DNA from: Melastoma dodecandrum
Lineage: Eukaryota; Streptophyta; Magnoliopsida; Myrtales; Melastomataceae
Direction of reading: 5' to 3'
Assembly (NCBI GenBank): GCA_029817715.1
Contig: JARUPY010000569.1
Location: forward strand, 144,301 to 208,300
DNA: 64,000 bases
The notes beneath the pieces were generated by a model. It saw only the letters and a list, made by a program, of their open reading frames with translations. It did not search any database and was not told the DNA's origin. Made by a program: the position numbers and the translations under genes. Of this stretch, positions 50,017 through 59,639 are shown piece by piece. Every line of letters starts with the position of its first letter. The first letter of the stretch is position 1.

Positions 50017-51065
50017 CGATTGGACAAGCTAAGGCAAAGGTGGACTATATCAAGTCTTGGAAGCAAGGCATAGTTATGGTGTATCTTCTCAAGTCAAGGA
50101 TCTAATGTGAGGAGATAAGGTATGTAGTTTGAAAGTTGCTAGTATTTCTCCACAAACACATACTTTCGACCTTTTTGACTTGTGGCATCGACGGAAAGAG
50201 TAGGATGATATAAACAGTAGATCCTACAATCCAAACTTTATGGCAGAATGTGCACATAATTTGTCATGAATCTAGACAAAAAAGGTTGCCTTCTTCTACT
50301 AGCATGAGTGAAACAAATTTTGCATTGTTTTGGTATTGTGATGTTTGGGGTCCCTATTCATAGCCAGCCATTGGAGGCTTTCGTTTCTTTCTAACTATAG
50401 TGGATGATTTCACTTGAGTTACTTGGGTATATCTCATGACAATAAGTCAAAACTCAATTTGACCTAAAGGTAAGAGTCATTAGGAGTGATAATGGAGGAG
50501 AGTATAACCTATCATAATTCTATAAAACAATGGCATCATTCAATAGAAAACTTGTGTAGAAACTCCACAACAAAATGGGTTAGTTGAAAGAAAAAACCGA
50601 CAAATCTTACAAGTCAATCGAGCTCTTTTGTTTCAGGCTAAGCTGCCAGCAGAATTTTGGGGCTATGCACTTCTAACATGAACATTCAAAATAAATAGAC
50701 TCCCTACTAAGCTCCTTGTTGACAAAAAATCACCCTACGAGGCTATTTGCCGCAAACTGCCCAATTATCATGAGATGCGAGTGTTTGGTTCACTTTGTTA
50801 TGCAAACACTTTAGAACATGGCAGAAGAAAACTGGATAAAGCACTTGGATATCATTTTGGGGTTAAAGGTTGCTACTTGTATGACATTGAACAACAGGCG
50901 GAAGATCCCAAGATATTTCGCTATTAGAAACATATGTGAACAATAAATAGGCAACATGTTAAATTATATGGTTGTGTGGTAAAAAAAGATTGACGGAGAA
51001 GTAGGTAAGATAAATGATTAGGAATAGGATTACGTGTTAAAACTTTTTAACTCATGTTGCTGGAA

Positions 51066-51070
51066 GTTCT
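51066..51070. repeat. TE9 target-site duplication, left copy (GTTCT)
   Basis: GTTCT abuts the LTR at 51071; the second copy is 59640-59644. Confidence 0.88.
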
Positions 51071-52908
51071 TGTTGGCCCAAAGATTATACTAAGAGGGGG
51101 GGTGAATTAGTGTTAAGTCCAATTAAGGAATTCTTGAACGCTTTTTCACAATCATCACAGCGGAAGTAACTTACTGTAATTTACAGAGCCTTCAAGCTTC
51201 TGTAATTATGGAACGTGTGAATTTGACTTCGAAATGAGTCGCAGAACACAAAGGATTTTATAGTGGTTCGGTGAAATAACCTACGTCCACTTTCGGTCAC
51301 TTTTCACTAATAACTCGTATAGAGATTACAGTGTAGAAGGTAAAACCTTCTGTGGTGTAAGAAAACAATTTCTTTGACCACGGGACGGTAAGACAAGCTT
51401 TACCAATGCAAGAAACACTCTTGCTGTGTTTAGGATGTGTCTAGGTCGAATCACAAGGAAATCAACCAGACTTGAGCAAGCACAGAACGTTGGCTGGAAG
51501 CTTCAGCCTTCTGTGACTTTGTAGCGGGCTATTCCTTCTGTGGATCAGCGAACAGATCTGATGACGCTTTATCCAAGTGTTTGGATGCCTCTGATATGCT
51601 TCTCTTTTTGTCTTTTTGGTTTAATCTGCAAAACAAATAAAGATAATACGACTACAGTAGGTTTCAGTCCCTCACCACTTACGCCTGCTGCAACAACCTT
51701 CTCTTCGACCTGCTGTACGCCCACCCGGCTTCACTGACAGCACTCCTGGCCAAGTCCTTCGGTTTTGCAGCCAACGACGCCCACGGAGTGGCTTCACCAA
51801 AGCACACCTGCTGCAAACGCACAGATAACAAAATAACCAACTACAGAAGGTTGGAGATCCCTCACCACTGAACCCCTGCTACGGACTCCTTCTCTCCGAC
51901 CAACTCTGTACGCCTACTCGCCACCAACGAACCCTTCCCCAGGCCCTGATGCACGCAGTCCGACGTCACCGACAAAGTTCCGGTCGAGTCCTTCAGATCC
52001 GTACGCAACGAAGTCACCGGAGCGGCTTCACCCACGATCAACCCGCTGTAGTTACCTCCTGCGAGAACTCTCGCCTGGAGAATCCGTCCTGCACACTCGC
52101 ACACACGTTAACCACCCGCTAACGTTCCCAAATGCCAAGACTTACCTCTGATCTATATTTTTAATGTTTTTTTAGGTTTTTCTTTTATATAGAGGTTCTG
52201 TCCTCCTGTAAATAAGGAAACTTATTTTGCCAAAAACGTAAAGTGACCAGATTCATCCCCAACGTGTAAAAATCATTTAGGGACAATATTTGATTGATTT
52301 CAGATCAATCGAATCATCCAATCACGAGATCTCATCTTACAGAAGGTTAGAGCCTAAATCGGTCAGCAACCTTCTATAGTTGGAAAGAAAGAATATTTTA
52401 TTTCCAACTTGAGAAATATGATGATGGGGTCGTGCAAATATCTGGTTGGAACCTCCAGATTTAATTTTGTCTTATTTTGACAATTAAATCCCCAGAAAAT
52501 GCATTACAGAAGGTTCGGCTAGTAACAGCAACTTGACCTTCTATATAAGGAAATAATCAACGATTTATTCCCAAGAATAATTGATTCGTTCCAGACAAGT
52601 AAAACATTGTATCTGGACGAAATATTAATCCAAATAATATTCCTAAGAATATTCTCTTTTTGAATTAATAATTTAATTAAGATAATCAATAATTAATTAA
52701 TAAATAATTTATTATTGAAATATCTATTTATGGAAATATTCTCTAATCACGTCTCTTGATCTGAAATGATCCTTGGAGGGTGAAGAAAATATTTTCATGA
52801 TATTTTCCTCTCTTACGAAGCGTATCTTCGTTACAGGAGGTTTCAGCTTCTGTAAAGTCATAGCAGGTCAAACCTGCTGTTTGACTCATCATCAAAATCT
52901 TGTCAACA
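51071..52908 (-). repeat. TE9 3' LTR (left copy, 1838 bp)
   Basis: Plus-strand ends TGTTGGCCCAAAG and CTTGTCAACA. It reads cleanly compared with the right copy. Confidence 0.93.
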
Positions 52909-53420
52909 ATCTCCCCCTTTTTGATGATGACAAAACTTTCATCCATAGGAGATATGTTCATACAAGATGACGTATCAAACTCCCCCTAAGATAGAGATAG
53001 TAAGGGTTTGACACTTTATAGAAGCTTTTACTTTTGCAGAGTGCAAAAGCTTCTGTGTAAGCATTCAGCTTGTACAGATTACAGGGACAAGGCTCCTGTA
53101 TATTTAGCCCGACAGTAGCATGAGCTTCTGCACTCCCAGCAAAAATGAGTTATACTCAAATTTTGCATACCCTGATAGAAGATTAATAAACCTCATAGCA
53201 GGTTTGTCCTTCTATCCCGCTAAATATCACAAGATAGTAGGTTTGTCCTTCTATCCCGCTAAATATCACAAGATAGTAGGTTTGTCCTTCTATCCCGCTA
53301 AATATCACAATAATTCTTGTGGGTTTGAGATTAGCATACGCTATATCTCTGTGTTATCTCCCCCTTGATTGTTACTTACTAATTTTCAAAGTTCTCCAAA
53401 ATCTCTCCCCCTTTTTGTCA
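52909..53420 (-). other. TE9 multiple polypurine tracts
   Basis: On the plus strand CTCCCCCTTTTTGATG (52911), CTCCCCCTAAG (52980), CTCCCCCTTGATTG (~53358) and CTCTCCCCCTTTTTG (~53404) are four pyrimidine copies of the tract. Repeated tracts before the 3' LTR are a described Sirevirus trait. Confidence 0.75.
53196..53310. repeat. 39-bp tandem repeat, three copies
   Basis: Units starting 53202, 53241 and 53280 read GTTTGTCCTTCTATCCCGCT, then AAATATCACAAGATAGTAG. They are nearly identical. 39 bp is a multiple of three, so a frame stays open by chance on the plus strand. Confidence 0.9.
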
Positions 53421-53611
53421 TATCAAAAAGTATAGAAGGTAGAAAGCGGAGATCTAAGGTCCTGTAGAAGGTATTCTCACAATAAACGTAGAGAATGGAA
53501 CCAAACTGCAGAATATTAAAATAGTTCATCCCAAAAAGGGGTACACATCATCAGTCACTTATTTAAGACCATTACAGTAGGTCTAGGGTGCTGAAAAATA
53601 AGCAGAACACA

Positions 53612-53917
53612 TTATTGGAGATTGTCACGGAGGAGCTTTTCCTGACGTTCAACAGTAATGACTAACTCAGCGACCGTATTCTTGAGGACTTTAAGTTCCT
53701 CAGTCTGTGCAGCAATTTGTCGCTGCAGATCTCTGATGAGATTAGGCAAAGAGGAGGATGAGCCTTCTCGAGGTTGTTCCAGGGTTGAAGACGATGGAAC
53801 AGCAGCTTTTGGAGCAGTAGGTCCACTCTTGTCAGAAGTAGCAGGTGCTTCCTTCTGCTGTTTCTCTTTCCCTTTGGATTTCTGAATCCAGCCTCCTTGA
53901 GTCCTCACATATTGCAT
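53612..53917 (-). CDS. TE9 3' ORF, 101 aa, predicted coiled coil
   Basis: N-terminal half is basic and Ser/Pro/Lys-rich (KSKGKEKQQKEAPATSDK). Residues ~60-100 form a heptad-rich helix (LIRDLQRQIAAQTEELKVLK, then NTVAELVITVERQEKLLRDN). No zinc finger, signal peptide or membrane span. It occupies the position of the extra 3' ORF of some Sireviruses, where RT and RNase H should be upstream but are missing. Function unknown; it could also be the tail of a lost longer ORF. Confidence 0.5.
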   Translation of the reverse strand: MQYVRTQGGWIQKSKGKEKQQKEAPATSDKSGPTAPKAAVPSSSTLEQPREGSSSSLPNLIRDLQRQIAAQTEELKVLKNTVAELVITVERQEKLLRDNLQ

Positions 53918-54107
53918 ACTTGCAATAATTTGTCGACCAAAATTTCCAACTCGCCATTTTTCCAGTGCGGTCGTAGGATTTGGATCAATTGTGTAATGAA
54001 GTGTACAAGTATGTACCTTCTGTAGTAGAATAATAAGTATTTTACTTTCTACAGTGAAGTGTACAGAGGATTGTACCTTCTGTAGTTAATATTTGCATTG
54101 ACGAATT

Positions 54108-55634
54108 CTAATCAGTAGAACCGTATTGACGAAAACATCTATTGACGTCTTCTAAGACTAGATTAATAGGATGTCTTGTTTGTACACCACTATTAATAAC
54201 CGAACGTCTTGTTTGTACACCACTACTGATGTCACCAATGACTTGATCAATAGGATGTCGTTTTTGATATAGAGCAGGTGCTCTAAAATTATTTTGATTA
54301 TTCTGAGATGATTCTTCAGAATTATCATTTGTTTGTTCAAGATCATTTTTAGATTCATGAACAGAGGGTTCACCCATCTCTTTTGTAGAGGGTAGATGTT
54401 CTGAAGAACCTTCTGTAGGTTCTAAAGAAATTTCTACAGGTTCAAAAGATATTACAGGTTTTGTAGTATCTTCTATGGGTGAGTCATTAACTTTTACATT
54501 AATAGACTCCTCTATAGTAGAAGTCCTTTTGTTAAGGACTCTATAAGCTTTGCTAGTCAGTGAGTATCCTAAAAAGATACCTTCATCTGATTTAGCATCG
54601 AATTTCCCGAGATTGTCCTTAGAAGGTCTCAGTATAAAACATGGACTTCCAAAGGCATGAAAATAGGAAATATTCGGTATTCTCCCCCTGTATAGTTGAT
54701 AGGGAGTTTTCTCTAATTTAGGTCTCAGTAGTACTCTATTAGAGATATAGCAGGCAGTATTTACTGCTTCAGCCCAAAGGTTCTGTGGAACATTTCTCTC
54801 ACAAATCATGGTTCTAGCCATGTCTATAAGAGTTCGACTTTTCCTCTCTGCGACTCCATTCTGTTGAGGAGTGTAAGGAGCAGAGAAGTTGTGATCAATG
54901 CAATGTTCATCACAGAAGGTAGCAAAATCATGGTTTTCAAACTCTGTACCATGATCCGTTCGAATACCTTTTACAGAAGATCTATTTTCATTCTGTAATT
55001 GCTTAACGAGCTTTATGAAAGATTCAAATGCATCGCTTTTATGAGTCAAGAACTTGACCCAGGTGTACCTAGAGTAGTCATCTACTACTACTAGACAGTA
55101 TCTTCTACCACCAATACTTTGAACTCTAGTTGGACCAAATAGATCCATATGTAGAAGTTCCAAGGGCTGAGTAGTAGATATCTCATTCTTAGACTTGAAT
55201 GAGGATTTAGTTTGCTTACCAAGCGAACAAGCTTCACAGAAGTTGTCTTGCTCAAATTTGATATTAGGCAAGCCTTTTACCAATTCCTTTTTAGCAAGCT
55301 TGGATAGCAACTGAAGGTTGGAATGTCCTAACCTTCTATGCCAAAGATGAGTTTCGTCTTTGACAGACAGAAGACAGCTTTCTGTAGCACAGAAGCTCTT
55401 CTGTGTTAAAGTGTAGATGTTCCTTTTCCGATTTCCAATGAAGCGGACTTCATTGTTTAGGATACCAGAACATTTATCTTGATCAAAGGTTATAGTATAG
55501 CCTTTATCACAAAGCTGGCTAATGCTCAGCGGGTTATGTTTAAATTCTGTAACCAACAGAACCTCTTCTATAGCCATAGAGTCAGGACTTCCAATAGTTC
55601 CTGTTTCCGATGACAGAGCCTTTGCTATTGTCAC
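54108..55634 (-). CDS. TE9 protease end and integrase, 508 aa
   Basis: An open frame holding the pre-integrase zinc domain (HRRLGH ~99-104, then CEAC ~133-136) and a complete integrase triad D164 (LLHMDLFGP), D227 (GIRTDHGTEF) and E263 (YTPQQNGVAERK), with the D35E spacing. An acidic, Asn/Ser-rich tail follows (~370-500). It ends at 54108 before any reverse transcriptase. The first ~60 residues are the C-terminal part of protease, joined to the upstream piece 55582-55863 (DSGCSRHM-like, written SGCSRHMTGD) through a frame change near 55610. Confidence 0.85.
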   Translation of the reverse strand: MTIAKALSSETGTIGSPDSMAIEEVLLVTEFKHNPLSISQLCDKGYTITFDQDKCSGILNNEVRFIGNRKRNIYTLTQKSFCATESCLLSVKDETHLWHRRLGHSNLQLLSKLAKKELVKGLPNIKFEQDNFCEACSLGKQTKSSFKSKNEISTTQPLELLHMDLFGPTRVQSIGGRRYCLVVVDDYSRYTWVKFLTHKSDAFESFIKLVKQLQNENRSSVKGIRTDHGTEFENHDFATFCDEHCIDHNFSAPYTPQQNGVAERKSRTLIDMARTMICERNVPQNLWAEAVNTACYISNRVLLRPKLEKTPYQLYRGRIPNISYFHAFGSPCFILRPSKDNLGKFDAKSDEGIFLGYSLTSKAYRVLNKRTSTIEESINVKVNDSPIEDTTKPVISFEPVEISLEPTEGSSEHLPSTKEMGEPSVHESKNDLEQTNDNSEESSQNNQNNFRAPALYQKRHPIDQVIGDISSGVQTRRSVINSGVQTRHPINLVLEDVNRCFRQYGSTD

Positions 55635-57400
55635 CGAATTTAACAGAACCTCCGTTCTGTAAAGTTAACTTAGAAAATTTGGATGGATCTCCTGTCATGT
55701 GCCTTGAGCAGCCACTGTACAGATACCATTCATTCTCTGTAGCTTCTGTTCGAAAACAGAATTGATTTCCTACAGAATTTTGAGTTTCTGTGTGAGTAGT
55801 TATGCACATTAGTGCTTGTTCTTCCTCATCATCAGAATCTTCAATATCTGCCCAAGCAATCATAGCTTTCTTGGGTTTTTGTTTGTACAGAAGGTTTCTC
55901 CTTCTCCTTAAGTAAAGGACAATCAGATTTGAAATGTCCCTTTCTTATTGTACTCATAGCATTTGATCATCTTAGGATCATTCTGCTTTTCACGTTTCTG
56001 ATTTCTCTTGTTGAAACGTCTTTTGGAAGCGACACCGCAGAAGGCGGTTTAGCAAATAATAGCGAGTTCTTCATCCGAATCGACTTCTGCCTCATTGGCA
56101 GAGTCTTCAATTGATTCTTCTGATGCTTTGAAGGCTACTGAAGCTCTTTTTACATCATGATTTGAGAGGTTCTCTCCATTTCATATGACATTAAGGAGAT
56201 CATTAGTTGATCTAAATCGAAGAGTAAGATAGATCCTTAGCTTCCTTCAATAGCCGTTTTTCTTGGCTTCCCAAGATTTGGGCAGAGTTCGTAGAACCTT
56301 TCTTACTAATTCAGAATTAGTTTAGTGTTTGTTGCCTAAGTGAGGTAAAGGCATCTTCTAGAAGGTTAAGTCTCTGGTAACATTTGTTCTGCAGATTCTT
56401 AATCCTTCTTGGTAATGTTCTCATATTGATGAATTAAGACAATTTCATCTTGGTTTCTTCTAATCTGGTTTTGCTCCCAACATTTCATGAGTGACAAGTT
56501 TTAATCCCAGATTTCTTGTACCCGAAGTGCAAGAGATAGAGACTTTTTACGAAAATTCACCTTTTCCGAACACATAGCACATGAACATTAAGTACTTAGC
56601 CGTTGTAGTGAGTCGTTTTGATCCTAAGGTATCCCGTGTAGGATTGTCATTCTGGACAAGTTTGTAGTTCAATCGGTTTAGAATAAGGTGGACCGTCTTC
56701 AATGAACACGACCACAAATCATTCATCGGATTGCATACTAAAAAAGGCACTTCCATTAGAATTTTCCAATAGGAAAAATTTTTTAACCATCAATCATTGG
56801 AGGATTCCCACAATGTGTGGTTTCGGCTATGTGTAGAAATTAACTCCATTTTTCAATTTACAGAACGGTTAGGCTTCTGTGCAGAATAACAGAACCCTTT
56901 TACGGTACTGTACTGATTAATCTTAAACGCCACGAAAACTTCTGGTAAATTGAAACAGGATGATTGCCTAGGCAATCAATTCTCCGTTTAAAATTGGAGT
57001 GAGTAAAAATGGCTAACATACGTTTAATTCTGCAGAAACCTTTAAGTTTTCAGCAGAAGGATTAACAACAAGCGCTCATCAATTCGGTTCTATGCGTATA
57101 GTCAGGTTATAACCTTCTATAGGACTGTAACTAAGCCACTCAAGCTTTTGTTGAATCCCGTTCTTAAAGATAACTGGATGGTTTCTAGCATGAGCAATGC
57201 AGCTACTGATAGTAGAGAGACAGATTGTGATAGGTAATAGAGCGTAAGCTTTCTGTATAGTAGAAATCGTATGGCATGGATGGTAACAGGCTGCTATAGT
57301 ATCTCTGCAGGCTGTTAAACTTTTTGTTGAAATCACAAATATTTTTGACATTTCTATCAGAGTATTGTTTACTTCCGTAGTATTTAAAATTAAACTATGT
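55582..57400 (-). pseudogene. TE9 gag and protease start, frame-broken
   Basis: 55582-55863 reads MIAWADIEDSDDEEEQALMC then YSGCSRHMTGDPSKFSKL, the Sirevirus gag tail and protease active site (the usual DSG is YSG here). To the right the zinc knuckle near 55940 reads CYEYNKKG then HFKSDCP in another frame (second Cys is Tyr), with a gag segment LRFDQLMISLMSYEME near 56200. Frequent one-base shifts prevent a continuous frame; these may be partly sequence errors. Confidence 0.7.
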
Positions 57401-57660
57401 AGACAATTACAGAGCACAAGCTTCTGTTAGGCAAGAGACAAGAGAGCAATAGGAAGGTACAAACTCCTATGAAGATAATCAAACAAGCTAGAAGGCTTCT
57501 TGTTGAAACTGCTTTAGTTCTAAAATTGGTTTTTTGTAATTCAAATAGCAGAACTAAGCTGTCTATTGACATTCAGAATGGGTAGTAGTACTCAGAGAGC
57601 GTACAGAAGGTTCGAGCTGCTGTAAGATCTTCAACGAGCGGTTAAGCTTCCGTTGAACCT
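57401..57660 (-). other. TE9 untranslated leader
   Basis: Short leader between gag remains and primer site, rich in CTTCTGT/ACAGAAG words. Confidence 0.5.
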
Positions 57661-57661
57661 C

Positions 57662-57674
57662 GCTCTGGATACCA
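57662..57674 (-). other. TE9 primer-binding site
   Basis: On the minus strand TGGTATCCAGAGC follows the LTR after two bases. Confidence 0.85.
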
Positions 57675-57676
57675 AT

Positions 57677-59639
57677 TGTTGGTCCACAAAGATTATACTA
57701 AGAGGGGGGGTGAATTAGTGTTAAGTCAAATATAAGGAAATTCTTGAAAGCTTTTTCACAAACCCATCTACAGCGGAAGTAACTTACTGTAATTTACAGA
57801 GCCTTCAAGCTTCTGTAATTATGGAAAATCGTGTGAATTTGACTTCGAAATGAGTCGCAGTACACCCCCCAATAAAAAAATAAATAATAGGATTTTTTTA
57901 TTAGTGGTTCGGTGAAATCACCTACGTCCACTTGTCGGTCACTTTTTCACTAATAACTCGTATAGAGATTACATTGTAGAAGGTAAAACATTCGTCTGTG
58001 CGTGTAAGAAACACGATTTCTTTGACTCACGGGACGGTAAGGACAATGCTTTACCAAGTGCAAGAAACACTCTTGCTGAGTGTTATAGGATGTGTTCATA
58101 GGTCGTAATCACAAGGAAATCAACCAGACTTGAGCAAGCACAGAACGTTGGATGGAAGAGCTTCAGCCTTCTGTGACTTTGTAGCGGGATATTCCTTCTG
58201 TGGATCAGCGAACAGATCTGATGACGCTTGTATCCAAGGTGTTTGGATGCCTATGATATGACTTCTCTTTTTGTCTTTTTGGTTTAATCTGCAAAACAAA
58301 TAATGATAATACGATACAGTAGGTTTTCAGTCCCTCACCACTTGACGCCCTGCTGCACACAACCTTCTCTTAGACCTGCTGTACCGCCCAACCGGCTCTC
58401 ACTGACAGCACTCCATGGCCAGAGTCCTTCGGTTTTGCTGCCAACGACGCACCACGGAGCCAGTGGCTTCACCAAAGAACACCTGCTGCAAAACGCACAA
58501 ATAACAAAATATACCAACTACAGAAGGTTGGTGATCCGCTCACCACTGAACCCTGATACGGACTCCTTCTCTCCGACCAACTCTGTACGCCTACTCGCCA
58601 CCAACGAACCCTTCCCCAGGCCCTGATTGCACGCGGGGAGTCCAGACGTCACCGACAAAGTTTCGGTCGAGTCCTTCAGATCCGTACGCAAACGAAAAAA
58701 ATAGTCATCCGGGCGAGCGTGCTTCTCCCACGATCAAAACCCGCTGTAGTTACCTCCTGCGAGAACTCTCGCCTGGAGATTCAGGTTCCTGCCAACTCGC
58801 ACACACGTTAAACCAACGCTAACGTTGCCAAATGAACAAGACTTACCTACTGATCTATATTTTTAATGTTTTTTTAGGTTTTATCTTTTTTATAGGAAGT
58901 TCTGTCCTCCTGTAAATAAGGAAACTTAATTTTGCCCAAAAAGTCAAATGTGACCAGATTCATCCCCAACGTAGTAAAAATCATTTAGGGACAATATTTG
59001 ATTGAATTTCAGATCAATCGAATCATCCAATCACGAGATCTCATCTTACAGAAGGTTAGAGCTTATATCGGTCTGCAACCTTCTATAGTTGGAAAGAAAG
59101 AATATTTTATTTCCAACTTGAGAAATATGATGATGGGGTCGTTTGCAAATATCTGGTTGGAACCTCCAGATTTAATTTTGTCTTATTTTGACAATTAAAT
59201 CCCCAGAAAATGCATTACAGAAGGTTTCGGATAGTAACAGGCAACTTGACCTTCATTTATAATGGAAATAATCAACGATTTATTCTCAAGTATAATTGAT
59301 TCGTTCCAGACAAGTAAAGACATTTGTATCTGGACGAAATATTTATCCAATTAATATTCCTAATAGAATATTCTCTTTTTGAATTAATAATTTAATTAAG
59401 ATAATCAATAATTTAAATTAATAAATATAATTTATTATTGAAATAATCTATTTATGGAAATATTCTCTAATCACGTCTCTTGATCTTGAAATGATCCTAG
59501 GAGGGTGAAGAAAATATTTTCATGATATTTTTCCTCTCTTACGAAGCTTATCTTCGTTACAGGACATGGTTTCAGCTTCTGTAAAGTCATAGCAGGTCAA
59601 ACACTGCTGTTTGACTCATCATCAGTTATCTTGTCAACA
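57677..59639 (-). repeat. TE9 5' LTR (right copy, 1963 bp)
   Basis: Aligned with 51071-52908 it is 125 bp longer, almost wholly through scattered 1-4 base insertions plus two larger ones (near 57870 and 58690). Ends match: TGTTGGTCCAC and CTTGTCAACA. Confidence 0.93.

Larger units (their letters stand above)
48316..51065 (+). mobile_element. Decayed copia element, 3' part lost (TE8)
   Basis: A plausible short 5' LTR (48316-48471, TGTTAGAAGG to TGATCACA) is followed by TGGTATCAGA at 48472. Gag words: DELKERYDELDDSKI, then CECGKCVC and FKFLNGLN. The zinc knuckle RERCGKRGHMNDK ends in a stop. Then protease, pre-integrase and integrase remnants (CDVWGPYS, FLTIVDDFT, VRVIRSDNGGEYN, FGSLCYANT) to about 50960. 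Reverse transcriptase, RNase H and the 3' LTR are not seen. TE9 is inserted at 51071. Confidence 0.75.
51071..59639 (-). mobile_element. Sirevirus-type copia with target duplication (TE9)
   Basis: LTRs 51071-52908 and 57677-59639 flank a minus-strand interior. GTTCT occurs at 51066-51070 and again at 59640-59644, so this is one insertion. Sirevirus signs: a purine tract AAAAAGGGGGAGAT next to the 3' LTR with further purine-tract-like copies upstream, the gag C-terminus MIAWADIEDSDDEEE, and LTRs rich in ACAGAAGG / CCTTCTGT. It lacks reverse transcriptase and RNase H and is non-autonomous. It lies at the broken end of TE8. Confidence 0.93.

Noticed and set aside
53120..53368. 82-codon plus-strand frame with a 13-residue repeat
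   Set aside because: Open only because the 39-bp tandem unit is divisible by three; it lies antisense in the non-coding 3' region of TE9.
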